Source: an uncultured Gemella sp.
GTDB lineage: Bacteria > Bacillota > Bacilli > Staphylococcales > Gemellaceae
DNA: 64,000 nucleotides
NCBI GenBank assembly: GCA_938038035.1
Contig: CALHQV010000132.1
Span: 1 to 64,000, forward strand
Direction of reading: 5' to 3'
Part shown: positions 52,659 to 61,863 of the stretch, piece by piece
How positions within the stretch are numbered: the stretch's first letter is position 1
How the letters are laid out: each line of letters opens with the position of its first letter
Notes under the pieces: model-generated
What the model was told of the DNA's origin: nothing
Seen by the model: the letters and a program-made list of their open reading frames with translations, nothing else
The model's database searches: none
Program-made: the position numbers and the translations under genes

Positions 52659-52690
52659 AATAGACTAGGGAGAACATCCCCTAGTCTATT
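52659..52690. terminator. Bidirectional hairpin terminator
   Basis: A 12-bp stem (52659-52670 with 52679-52690), followed by TTTTTTTT, lies between the metallopeptidase gene and the convergent polymerase half. It shares the ATAGACTAGG arm with the terminator upstream of the same gene. Confidence 0.85.
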
Positions 52691-52694
52691 TTTT

Positions 52695-54494
52695 TTAGTT
52701 ATTTTTTTGTCTTCTGTATTCTTCTAACATATTTACCATAGTAGGTGCATTAAACAACTGACAAGATATTTCTACAGCATTAACAAATCCACCACTCATG
52801 TTAATACCACTTTGTCTTCTCCATCTTTCATCTACATGGTCAATACTGATTAACTCTTTAGTCATGGTTTCACGAGAAGTATTTAGGGCACTATTGCCAT
52901 TTGGATAACTAGATGTTACGTCAATGTCAGCATTGTCTCTAAATACTAATGTTTTTAAACCACGAGCATCTTCAAATAAATTATTACCTTCAGCAATTAA
53001 TAAATCAGCACGTAATGTAATAATCCAATCATCACGCCCAATCAACTCACTGTCTAATGGTATTTCATTATTTGCACCACCTGTTCCGTAAGCATAACCT
53101 CTTTCTAGATTAAACCAGTGCATATCATCTGCTAATCGTTTAGGTTCTGAATCAAAGTCTTTATAATCACTAGATTCACATGCTGATACAACACTGTGTG
53201 AAATATCCATAGTTTGTTCATCTAAATATTCTAATGCAATACAGTCAAACTTATTATAGATTACATATTCAAATGGATAATTACTTTGCATGAAGATATG
53301 CCAATCCACAGTACCAATTAAGTGACTACTTTCATCAAACTTTAATTTACGAATCTTACTGTTTCGATTAGCTCTAGCAATTTCTTTTTCAGACATACCA
53401 GGTTTAATTTCATCAGGAAATTCAATAGACAAAATATAGTCTAATGAATACTTAGGTAATTTACCTTTATGTTTACGAGAGTTATAGTAATAACACATGC
53501 TATCAATAAATGTAAAACTAGCAGGTACATTGACTTGTGGCCACTTCTCAAAGTTAGCTAAGTTTTTCCATACGCCTTTTTTACTTAATGCAGATTCTTT
53601 ACCAGGATTATAATCAAAGAATCTAAAAGCAGGCGGTACAGATGGGTCGGATAGTATATCAGACACTTTTACATCAGCTCTCTCACAAGCTTCAATAGTT
53701 CTGCGTACATCGTAATCCATGTTCCAAGCACTAATGAAATCAGGCTTTAACTCATGCGCTCTTTCAAAGATTTTCTTAACAACCTCGATTTCAGAATCGA
53801 CTACATAAAACTCTTGTTTAATGTTTCTTTCTTTGTTTACTTCACCTAAGTAAATCTCATCGTACTTATATAAAGTCTCCAATGCTTTTTCTTTAGAGAT
53901 ATTAGGAAATTTACCACGAATAAAGTTAATATCTACGACAGTAACTACAGTATCTTTCATGGACAGTGTAGCCATTTCAATATGCTCGTATTTATCTTTA
54001 TTACGGATATTGGTTTCCACGTCAAATGCTGCAACGTCAGCTAATTTTTCAGTCTTACTGGCTAACTCACCATGATTGTATTTATACTTTAGTTCAGCAG
54101 ATGAACTTAAATCAGTACCATAAACATAAGGGCCTCTTAGAATATCAGAAGGAGAAATACGTTGACCAAAGTTCTTAATACCTAAAGAATTCATTGCTGC
54201 ATTTAACATCTCTTTTCTAGGTACACGAATCTCTTCACATTCTGAAATAGGAAAACGCTCTTTCTTTTGTTTATGGTTTCTATTCTTAGGTGTGCATACC
54301 CAAAAAGTCTTTTTAAAGTCTTTAATTAGTTTAATTTTTCTATCTACTGTACCATCGTCAAGATAATCTGTAATCTTAACTAAATGTACATCTGTTTCTC
54401 TATTGCCAATCTTTTCACTTAAGACTGCATTCTTAGCAGCATTATTTGCTAAGTAAATAACGTTACGACATTGAGTACCGACTATTTCAGCCAT
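52695..54494 (-). CDS. Family B DNA polymerase, N-terminal half (exonuclease and motif A)
   Basis: This 599-residue protein holds the 3'-5' exonuclease and the first catalytic palm motif of a family B DNA polymerase. Exo I is AAFDVETNI with Asp158 and Glu160. Exo II is SAWNMDYD with Asn258 and Asp260. Exo III is YNKFDC with Asp417. Motif A is DIDVTSSYPN with Asp525. The protein ends about 75 residues after motif A, before any motif B or C; those are on the gene at 26345-28531 on the opposite strand. Proofreading and part of the polymerase site are therefore made from a separate message. The gene starts behind AAAGGAAATTAAA at 54494, opposite the M48-like gene. Confidence 0.85.
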   Translation of the reverse strand: MAEIVGTQCRNVIYLANNAAKNAVLSEKIGNRETDVHLVKITDYLDDGTVDRKIKLIKDFKKTFWVCTPKNRNHKQKKERFPISECEEIRVPRKEMLNAAMNSLGIKNFGQRISPSDILRGPYVYGTDLSSSAELKYKYNHGELASKTEKLADVAAFDVETNIRNKDKYEHIEMATLSMKDTVVTVVDINFIRGKFPNISKEKALETLYKYDEIYLGEVNKERNIKQEFYVVDSEIEVVKKIFERAHELKPDFISAWNMDYDVRRTIEACERADVKVSDILSDPSVPPAFRFFDYNPGKESALSKKGVWKNLANFEKWPQVNVPASFTFIDSMCYYYNSRKHKGKLPKYSLDYILSIEFPDEIKPGMSEKEIARANRNSKIRKLKFDESSHLIGTVDWHIFMQSNYPFEYVIYNKFDCIALEYLDEQTMDISHSVVSACESSDYKDFDSEPKRLADDMHWFNLERGYAYGTGGANNEIPLDSELIGRDDWIITLRADLLIAEGNNLFEDARGLKTLVFRDNADIDVTSSYPNGNSALNTSRETMTKELISIDHVDERWRRQSGINMSGGFVNAVEISCQLFNAPTMVNMLEEYRRQKNN

Positions 54495-54587
54495 TTTAAT
54501 TTCCTTTAAAAGTCAAGTCTATTCATATTTTTTTAAATGCAAAAATATATATTAGCCAAATAAAACGAAAGATAATATGAGAACACC

Positions 54588-54601
54588 GTATAACGTTATA
54601 C
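54588..54601. promoter_or_regulatory. Perfect 14-bp palindrome in a divergent promoter gap
   Basis: GTATAACGTTATAC (54588-54601) is a perfect palindrome that overlaps a TATACTA-like box, 17 nt before the ATG of the M48-like gene and about 94 nt upstream of the polymerase half. It could bind a dimeric regulator. Confidence 0.5.
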
Positions 54602-54617
54602 TAAAAGGATAGTTAAA

Positions 54618-55964
54618 ATGAGTTTATTTGATGGGTCGTTAGAGTTATCTAACGAGATGATGGTTAATGAAAACAACTGGTCAATGATAAAATCAGGTTT
54701 TCATGAAGAATTGACAAGTACGATTAAGTATATAGTAGAAACTGAAACACCTCGTTCATTTTATCGAGATAAAGAAAATCAGAAAAAGATTACTGATGTC
54801 ATTAAAAAGTATACAGGCATTAATGTCGTTATTTCAGCAGAATATAAATGCTTTGCCATGATGCCACCTGATTTAAATAAAAACCATACTTTGATTGATA
54901 ATATTTACAGAGAGTTTTACGAGAATAAAGAGTTAAAAAAACAAAAAGGTACCATTGAAGCTTTTGTAGACATTAAGAACTTTAAAATCGGTGGTGCTTT
55001 TAAAGATGTTAAAGTAGAACTATTCTTAGACCCAGCAATGATGTGGGATACCAGTCTTGCTTATCGTGTAGCATTAACTCCAGCTGAAGTATCTGCGGTT
55101 ATTTTACATGAAGTAGGACATATGTTCTCTTACTTTGCTCTAGCTGCACATACTTATTCTATTAACTTACCAATGTTAGGCACACTTAACCGTATTGCTA
55201 ATACACCAGATACTGAAAAAGTAGAAATCATTCTTAAAGAATGGAATGATAGCGACAATACTTTAACAAAAGTAGATGTTAAAGAATTAGCAAGTAAAGA
55301 TAAACAAGTCATTGTTACTGCTCTTGTTTCTAACCAAGTGAAAGATACTAAAACACTAATGAAACAAAGAGAGTATGAAGAAGTCAATGCTGAACACTTA
55401 GCTGATAAATTTGCAGTACGCTGTGGCGCAGGTGCTGAAATTACAACAGCATTAAATAAAATGTTTGTAGCCTATGGTACCAGACAAACTAGAAATACGA
55501 TTAGTTATCTCTTCAATGAGTTTCTTGCTGGATTTACGCTCTTCTTAGGTACAGGTTGGGTGATTGGTGCGGTTGTGGCATTTAACCCAATAACCACACC
55601 ATGGTTGCTTATGCTGGGTGGTTTAGCTATATTTAATACTCTAGCAGGTAATACAAACTCTGGTGGTGGCACCTATGATACAGACATTAATCGTTTTGGT
55701 CGTATGCGTAACGATATGGTGTCTATGCTTAAAGATAAAGAAATCGATAAAGCAGTAGGTAAACGTGTACGCGATGGTATTGCTACTATTGATAAAGTCG
55801 TTTCTAAATATAAAGAAAATAAATCACTTGTCGGTATGTTAGGTGATATGGTTATTGGCCCACATCGACGATTATTGTCTCAAACAGAATTCTATAAAGA
55901 ATTAGAAAAATTAAGCGCCAATAGTTTATTTGTTGCTGCTTATGATTTAAGAAATTTAAAATAA
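54618..55964 (+). CDS. Membrane-associated M48-like metallopeptidase (448 aa)
   Basis: A 448-residue protein with HEVGH at 164-168 (zinc ligands His164, His168) and a downstream EHLADKFAVR segment at about 257-266 whose Glu fits the third ligand, the pattern of M48/HtpX-type peptidases. Two hydrophobic segments at about 300-345 (FLAGFTLFLGTGWVIGAVVAF and PWLLMLGGLAIFNTL) would anchor it in a membrane. Such an enzyme might act on a host membrane protein or take part in virion maturation. Start follows AAAAGGATAGTTAAA. It is read with the next two short genes. Confidence 0.68.
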   Translation: MSLFDGSLELSNEMMVNENNWSMIKSGFHEELTSTIKYIVETETPRSFYRDKENQKKITDVIKKYTGINVVISAEYKCFAMMPPDLNKNHTLIDNIYREFYENKELKKQKGTIEAFVDIKNFKIGGAFKDVKVELFLDPAMMWDTSLAYRVALTPAEVSAVILHEVGHMFSYFALAAHTYSINLPMLGTLNRIANTPDTEKVEIILKEWNDSDNTLTKVDVKELASKDKQVIVTALVSNQVKDTKTLMKQREYEEVNAEHLADKFAVRCGAGAEITTALNKMFVAYGTRQTRNTISYLFNEFLAGFTLFLGTGWVIGAVVAFNPITTPWLLMLGGLAIFNTLAGNTNSGGGTYDTDINRFGRMRNDMVSMLKDKEIDKAVGKRVRDGIATIDKVVSKYKENKSLVGMLGDMVIGPHRRLLSQTEFYKELEKLSANSLFVAAYDLRNLK

Positions 55965-55977
55965 AAAGGATATAAAA

Positions 55978-56400
55978 ATGTCAGTTTATTCCGATATTCG
56001 TTCATTAGCTGATTCTAACTTTCAACAAGAATCTCGATTACAAGGTATTTCTTTTGCATTAGCATTGGCATTATCTGTAAAATACATTAACATTGTAGAA
56101 GGTAATGATACTGCTGAAAAGACATATGAACAATATGTAATGAATCCTGTATCTGAAACAATTTCTACATTTAATGAAAATGTGTTGATGGATATTCGTT
56201 TGTGTATCGATTTGACTAAGAAATTGTTTACCTTACTCTACAATGCTAAATATAAACCAATAGTAGTTAATGGTAATGGTACTTCTTTAATGTCAGTATT
56301 ATTTAGCGTAGAAGACTATGTGTCTGAAGAATACATGGAATTCTTTAAACAAAACAAAACAGGTATTATTAATATCTTTAATCGTTTAAATCAAGACTGA
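55978..56400 (+). CDS. Unknown helical protein (140 aa)
   Basis: A 140-residue mostly helical protein with no recognised motif. It follows the M48-like gene by 13 nt (ribosome site AAAAGGATATAAAA) and precedes the 154-residue gene by 11 nt, so the three are probably one operon. A role linked to the peptidase is possible but not shown. Confidence 0.5.
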   Translation: MSVYSDIRSLADSNFQQESRLQGISFALALALSVKYINIVEGNDTAEKTYEQYVMNPVSETISTFNENVLMDIRLCIDLTKKLFTLLYNAKYKPIVVNGNGTSLMSVLFSVEDYVSEEYMEFFKQNKTGIINIFNRLNQD

Positions 56401-56411
56401 AAGGATATGGA

Positions 56412-56876
56412 ATGAGTCTTTTTAGTGGTGAAATAGAAAATTACGCATCTGACTATATTGAAGAAGTACCTTCTGTATCTGGTTTAGGTTTATTTGGTGG
56501 TGAAGAAGAACAAAATACTCCTGAAGAATATTATCCTGAAAATGATAATGATTTAGATACGAATGGTACAGTGTCTACCGAAGGTGGTATCTTTCAATTT
56601 GCTAAAGAACTTGATGCTTACGAAGAGCAGGCTAAGAATGCTCAATACTCTCGAGCATTGAATAAAGAAACAGATGAAGAGATTGAAAAACGTCACGAAA
56701 GAGAAGAAGAGAAAAAGCGTGATAAAGAAGCTGAAGACGAACGTAAATCTGAAAATCGCAAACAAGCATTAAAAGATTTAGGTTCTGATTTAGTAGAAGC
56801 AGCAAAAGCTACAGGTAAAGGTGTAAAAGAAGTAGCACGTGTTGCTTATAATCTTGCTACTGGTTCTAATAAGTAA
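56412..56876 (+). CDS. Acidic protein with highly charged coiled coil (154 aa)
   Basis: A 154-residue protein. The first 70 residues are acidic and probably disordered, with a GLGLFGGEEE segment. Residues about 80-125 are a Lys/Glu/Arg-rich single helix or coiled coil. The last 30 residues form an amphipathic helix (LGSDLVEAAKATGKGVKEVA). It might be a scaffold or internal virion protein. Third gene of the operon begun by the M48-like peptidase; a bidirectional terminator follows. Confidence 0.55.
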   Translation: MSLFSGEIENYASDYIEEVPSVSGLGLFGGEEEQNTPEEYYPENDNDLDTNGTVSTEGGIFQFAKELDAYEEQAKNAQYSRALNKETDEEIEKRHEREEEKKRDKEAEDERKSENRKQALKDLGSDLVEAAKATGKGVKEVARVAYNLATGSNK

Positions 56877-56893
56877 CGTTAAATAAGATAGAT

Positions 56894-56925
56894 TAGATAC
56901 TCCTACAATTAAGTAGGAGTATCTA
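56894..56925. terminator. Bidirectional hairpin terminator
   Basis: A perfect 13-bp stem (56894-56906 with 56913-56925) lies between the 154-residue gene and the convergent 53-residue gene. Confidence 0.85.
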
Positions 56926-56938
56926 GTTATATTTAAAA

Positions 56939-57100
56939 CTATTTTGATTGAGTGTTATTATTTTCTTGTACTCTTTTGATATACTTTTCTCGAAGTTCAC
57001 TTAATCTTTTTTGGTCTTCTTCACTTAAACCAATATGATTAGGAATAAAGTATGGCCCAGTCTTATAATCATTTTCCACAATGTCACTAAATAAATTCAT
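56939..57100 (-). CDS. Small protein (53 aa)
   Basis: A 53-residue protein beginning MNLFSDIVENDYKTGPYF, with a helical Lys/Glu/Arg-rich second half (SEEDQKRLSELREKYIKR). It reads from an ATG at 57100 preceded on the minus strand by GAAAGGTTAATAAA. It is convergent with the 154-residue gene and divergent from the 541-residue gene. A good start signal and a clean frame support it. Function unknown. Confidence 0.6.
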   Translation of the reverse strand: MNLFSDIVENDYKTGPYFIPNHIGLSEEDQKRLSELREKYIKRVQENNNTQSK

Positions 57101-57169
57101 TTTATTAACCTTTCTATCTAAAACCTATGAGTGTAAAACCATTTTCATAGAAATAAAAAGGAAATTGTT

Positions 57170-58795
57170 ATGTCTATTAATAAGTATTCTTGGGATGATG
57201 TAGATACTACCACCCCAATTGAACAACACAAAGAAAGTAGTGAACCATCAGGTCAATCTTCTGATACTGAACCTACTACTAATCAAAGTAATACTTCTAT
57301 TGAAGAGATTCTAAATGCTCCTACAGAAGCAATTAACAATACTATAGAACAATTAAAAGAAGTAGAACACACTGAAGATGAAGTAGCTAAAATAGAATCT
57401 TCTAACGAATCTTTACAAAATATGTTAGCCTTTATTAAAGATAAAGGTTGTATCTCTCGTGAAGACCGTTCTACATTGGTTGAAATTCAACCTGATATTC
57501 CATTAGAAGGAGAGAACGAATATACTTCTACACCTTCTCATCATTTGTTGACTGAAACTGAAGAAACCATTCAGGAACAAATCTGTACAAATGAATGTGC
57601 CATTAATGAAAAATTAGCTAAGGATTACTATAACACAGCCATGCGTTTATTAACCTATGGTGATGATAGACCAATGGAAAGCGATAGTTTAGAGCCTCAA
57701 GCGATTATGGTGATTAACGATAAATTAGGCAAAGTATACGGTAAAGGTGAAAGCCTATCACTTCGTCTAACTTCTGTTCGTTCTATCCTAGATAAAATTT
57801 ACACACAATTAGTAGAAGAGAAACGACAAGCTCGTGAAGATATTAATCTTGCTATCTACGATAAAGACGTATTAGAAGCAGTAGAACAAAAACACGATTG
57901 TGTTTCTGAGTATACCAGACAAGACCCAGAAATAGCGGGTTATTCATTCTTATTCAATGAATACGATAATCCTAAAGTCAATAAAGTGACACTAGAACAA
58001 TTTATTGAGTCTAATTTTAAAACCATTAATTCACCCTTTAGCTATTTGGCTTATATGGTAAATAGTGACCGCATTAGTAATCTAATGGATGTTATCTATT
58101 TAAATGGAGATATCTTCGAACCATGCTTTAATGAAAAATTAGACGAATGCGGTAATGCATTAAGTTATTTGTATAACAGTATTGCAGAATGGGTAGAAAC
58201 AAGAGATTCTGAATCCAATACACTCATGAAAAAACAAATGGGTATTACCGTTAATGCAGTAAATAGATTGTTATTTAATCAATACTGGAATCGTAAGTCT
58301 ATTGATGAAGTACTCAAACCAATCGTAAAAGATACTGATGGTAAAAGTTTATTTGGTAAACAATGTTTACAAGTCTTAAATTCTAATTTCAATAGATTAG
58401 AACACACCATCGTTGGTGCTTCTAGTTTGTTAATTAGTGAAGTAAGTAGTACTAAGATTTATTTAGATTGGTATAACGATGTCTTAACTAAATCCATTAA
58501 AGAGAATATGGTTAAAGGACAAGATGATGATACCTATGCAGCATTGTCTGTTCTGAATAACTTAACTAAAGAAGTGATTCGACATATTAGCTATTCATTC
58601 TTAACTAAGACTATTGCTTATAATCAACTGATTACATTCTACAATAGTTGTAAAGATGCAATGGCATTGGTATTAGACTTCTTAGGTCAATACAGCGAAT
58701 CAGAACCAAATGAAACGTACTCTGAAGAAATTAATAACTTAGTACGCCAATTTGGTTTACAATGTAAAACAGTAGCTGAAGAATTTAGAGCATAA
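57170..58795 (+). CDS. Unknown protein with disordered acidic N-terminus (541 aa)
   Basis: A 541-residue protein. Residues 1 to about 65 are Thr/Ser/Glu/Gln-rich and disordered; the rest is mostly helical and acidic with no known motif. There is no membrane segment or signal peptide. It stands alone between a divergent small gene and a 13-bp terminator. Its ribosome site is AAAAAGGAAATTGTT. It could be a virion protein packaged with DNA or a tape-like or scaffold component; nothing decides this. Confidence 0.5.
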   Translation: MSINKYSWDDVDTTTPIEQHKESSEPSGQSSDTEPTTNQSNTSIEEILNAPTEAINNTIEQLKEVEHTEDEVAKIESSNESLQNMLAFIKDKGCISREDRSTLVEIQPDIPLEGENEYTSTPSHHLLTETEETIQEQICTNECAINEKLAKDYYNTAMRLLTYGDDRPMESDSLEPQAIMVINDKLGKVYGKGESLSLRLTSVRSILDKIYTQLVEEKRQAREDINLAIYDKDVLEAVEQKHDCVSEYTRQDPEIAGYSFLFNEYDNPKVNKVTLEQFIESNFKTINSPFSYLAYMVNSDRISNLMDVIYLNGDIFEPCFNEKLDECGNALSYLYNSIAEWVETRDSESNTLMKKQMGITVNAVNRLLFNQYWNRKSIDEVLKPIVKDTDGKSLFGKQCLQVLNSNFNRLEHTIVGASSLLISEVSSTKIYLDWYNDVLTKSIKENMVKGQDDDTYAALSVLNNLTKEVIRHISYSFLTKTIAYNQLITFYNSCKDAMALVLDFLGQYSESEPNETYSEEINNLVRQFGLQCKTVAEEFRA

Positions 58796-58802
58796 AGATA
58801 AT

Positions 58803-58834
58803 TACTCTCTACTCCAAAATAGGAGTAGAGAGTA
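58803..58834. terminator. Bidirectional hairpin terminator
   Basis: A 13-bp stem (58803-58815 with 58822-58834) lies between the 541-residue gene and the convergent baseplate gene. Confidence 0.85.
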
Positions 58835-58841
58835 GTATTTC

Positions 58842-61800
58842 TTATAGTGATTTAATTCTTTCTTCTTCGCTGCTATGTACTTTGAAGTTGAAAGTAACGT
58901 CTTCATCAACAGACAATGTTTCATCTGATTGAATAGTCAGTTTCTTACGAATAGTAGCGCGTTTACCTTCATCCAATACAGTAAATGAAATAATACGGTC
59001 ACTACCACCTAAGTTACCTAATGTTAAACCAATAACATCATCGCCGTGTTCTTTTACTAACTTAGAAACAATAGTAGAAACAGAAACTGTTTCTTTACTG
59101 ATTTCTTCATTCAGTACACGAATAGTAGCTTCTTTAATCTTGTTAATGACATCAATGTTATTGTATACTTGACGAGATACAGTTAAGTTAATTTGTAACG
59201 ATTGTGCAGCATTGATATAAGTCTCAATACCTTCGTTATACATTACTTTTAACTGACCCATAGTCGCTGAAGGATAATAGTAGATACCAGTTTGTTCCAG
59301 TGTTTTCTCATTAATCGGTGTTAAGTCAGAAACAATCCAATCAATAAACAAGTCTACTAATTCATTACGATATTCTGTTGCAATATCGTCAGTAGCAAAC
59401 CAGTAAGTAGCATCAACCACCATCAGTTCTAAACGACGAATAATATCACGAGGTCTATCAATAATAGGTTGACCATTATTGTCCAACATGATATCGCCTT
59501 GTCGATGTTTCCAAACCAACTGACCATCGTTATCCGTCATTTGTTCACCCTTACGGTGTACTAGGTTGTATTTAACTTTACCATCTACAATGTTAATAAT
59601 AGAACCAGTCACAGCGTCTTTAGCATATACATCTTCTTCGTATAACATAGGTACGTTTTCAGTATAACGTTTATAGATAACCTCATCAGCATAGGTTCTG
59701 GCACGAGACCATAACCATTTTAGATGATGTCCTAAACGAATACGAATACTTTCACTCAAGATAACCTTAGCGTCATTCTCCAATAAATGGATACCTACTT
59801 TATCATCTAAAGTAACGCGACTCCAACCATTTACATTACCATAAAAACCAAATAACAATTCAAAATTATTATCTAATTCAATAGGAATATCTAAATCACT
59901 AGAACCTTTTAAAGACAAGTTATTAACAATTAAACAATGGTTGTCATCTAAATCGAAATTAGTCACTAATTCAAATTCGAAAATAGGTTCTTCATCACTG
60001 TTCTTACCTACTAACCTACCATTTAGATAAACATCATTTTTATCCTGATAAGGTTTGACCAATAACTGTGCCCAGAGTCTATCATCGGGTAAATTCTTAT
60101 AGTCAGAATTAGACTTCATCTCTACACGAATGATATAACCATTTTCAGAACGACGAATACTATACTTATCAGAAACAGTCAATGAGATAGGAATCTTATT
60201 ATTGCTTTCGTTATAGTATTTAGTAATGGCTTTAGGTGAATCTAAGTAGTAAGCACGTAACTTCACAGTATCATCTTCATTATCGACGACATAGTGAAAT
60301 GGTGAGTAGAACATCTCTTTACTGTTGACTTCCTTAGCTCTATTTTCAGCACTCAAGTCTAAGATACGTTTGATTTCAGTATGGTCTAACATAGACATCT
60401 TACCATTGTACATGGTATAGATAGAGTTAGGCATAATCGTTACACGTTTCTCATTGTCTTTTACAGTACCTGTACCTACTAGACCAGAAATAGTCGTCGT
60501 CAGTGTTTCAATAGAAGCAGCGGCAGGTGTAATCAAATCAGAGTTCTCTGGTTTTGGCATACCACGTACTGCCCAATAAGCACGGTTAGTAACATAGTCT
60601 ACAGATTTAATAATCTTAAAGCTACTATCTAAAGAATGGTCAGTTAACGCCACATGGCTAACAGGAACTTCATTAGGTCCTACTGTATTATTAATTACAC
60701 GGCTACGTAATTCCTCAAATGTCAATGGGTCACGACCTTGGTTAACATAGTCCCTACTGAAGATGATTACGCTATGTAAAGAAGTGAGCGCGCTACTGAA
60801 TTCATCTAACTCACTGTAGTCACGATTCTTAGAACCTTGAGGGAAGAAGTCGTAACTATATTGGTCTAGCGTATACGCATCTAAGTTCATGTCTATTTTA
60901 CCTAAAGTAGTATAGATATTTAGTTTAACACGACCACCTAATGAACCAGAGACCACAGGACTGGCAGCTGGATTAGTCAATTGGTTATATACTTTAGGAA
61001 TAGACATAGAGAGTGTAAAGTCTTCTGTATTCTCTACTAATTTTAATACAGCAGTAGGTTTATATAAATCGTAAATATCAGGACAATGAGTGGTAGCCAT
61101 CTCTTTCCATTTGGAAACACCATCACCATGGAACACTCGAGCATAGTGGTAGAAATCATCAAATGTTTTAGATAGAGTAATATTCATGTTAGCCGTGATA
61201 TTGTCTTCTACAGTAATCTCACGTACTTGAATCATCTCTAATACAATAGAAAGACGTTTAGCACCTGCCATTGCTTGAGATACTTCGTGATAAGCAATAT
61301 TACTAGACAGAGTTTGAATAGGCGATTTTTCAGTAGTATCGTAAGTTACCCTAAAGCCACCATGTTTTAATTGTAAAATATTAACAGGGTAGTCTAACAT
61401 AAAGTCAACTTCACCTACAGTGATACGCATACCACGTGGAATACGTAATAGGTTACCACTACCATCTGGTAAAGGTTTTAATACTTGTAGAATTTCACCA
61501 TAGTCAAACGAAACAGCAAACTTAGCTTTAGCAGGTAAACCAAATACACCTACCCAGTCTAAATCACTTAAGTGGTAATATAAGTCTTCATGGGTTTGAG
61601 CAGATACTGGATATTGTCTACGATTCAATAACCATGCTTTATTTACTGCACCTGCTGTTTGCATAGCCGACATTTCAAGACATAAAGCAACAGGGTTTTC
61701 TGCTGAGATAATACCGAGTTCATTGTCTAATACTTTTTGAATTGTCTTTAATGCGTCTCGTTGTAATCGTGCTGGAGAAGCAGAATAGCTAGATACATTT

Positions 61801-61844
61801 TCTACAATATCCGAAATTAAATCGGCATGTATAGCTTCAGTCAT
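58842..61844 (-). CDS. Probable baseplate wedge protein (gp6/J-like)
   Basis: A 1000-residue protein. The segment RIPRGMRITVGEVDFMLDYP (about 140-160) resembles the IPxGTxxxxxxxxF stretch of J/gp6-type baseplate wedge proteins, and the alternation of beta-rich domains fits a large baseplate subunit that links wedges around the tail hub. The C-terminal 150 residues (ALETYINAAQSLQINLTVS-type region onward) include the helix-rich part also seen in that family. The start follows AGAGGAATTAAAAA. It is followed on the same strand, upstream, by the 392-residue gene at a 19-nt spacing. The assignment is by pattern, not a search. Confidence 0.55.
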   Translation of the reverse strand: MTEAIHADLISDIVENVSSYSASPARLQRDALKTIQKVLDNELGIISAENPVALCLEMSAMQTAGAVNKAWLLNRRQYPVSAQTHEDLYYHLSDLDWVGVFGLPAKAKFAVSFDYGEILQVLKPLPDGSGNLLRIPRGMRITVGEVDFMLDYPVNILQLKHGGFRVTYDTTEKSPIQTLSSNIAYHEVSQAMAGAKRLSIVLEMIQVREITVEDNITANMNITLSKTFDDFYHYARVFHGDGVSKWKEMATTHCPDIYDLYKPTAVLKLVENTEDFTLSMSIPKVYNQLTNPAASPVVSGSLGGRVKLNIYTTLGKIDMNLDAYTLDQYSYDFFPQGSKNRDYSELDEFSSALTSLHSVIIFSRDYVNQGRDPLTFEELRSRVINNTVGPNEVPVSHVALTDHSLDSSFKIIKSVDYVTNRAYWAVRGMPKPENSDLITPAAASIETLTTTISGLVGTGTVKDNEKRVTIMPNSIYTMYNGKMSMLDHTEIKRILDLSAENRAKEVNSKEMFYSPFHYVVDNEDDTVKLRAYYLDSPKAITKYYNESNNKIPISLTVSDKYSIRRSENGYIIRVEMKSNSDYKNLPDDRLWAQLLVKPYQDKNDVYLNGRLVGKNSDEEPIFEFELVTNFDLDDNHCLIVNNLSLKGSSDLDIPIELDNNFELLFGFYGNVNGWSRVTLDDKVGIHLLENDAKVILSESIRIRLGHHLKWLWSRARTYADEVIYKRYTENVPMLYEEDVYAKDAVTGSIINIVDGKVKYNLVHRKGEQMTDNDGQLVWKHRQGDIMLDNNGQPIIDRPRDIIRRLELMVVDATYWFATDDIATEYRNELVDLFIDWIVSDLTPINEKTLEQTGIYYYPSATMGQLKVMYNEGIETYINAAQSLQINLTVSRQVYNNIDVINKIKEATIRVLNEEISKETVSVSTIVSKLVKEHGDDVIGLTLGNLGGSDRIISFTVLDEGKRATIRKKLTIQSDETLSVDEDVTFNFKVHSSEEERIKSL

Positions 61845-61863
61845 TTTTTAATTCCTCTAATAA

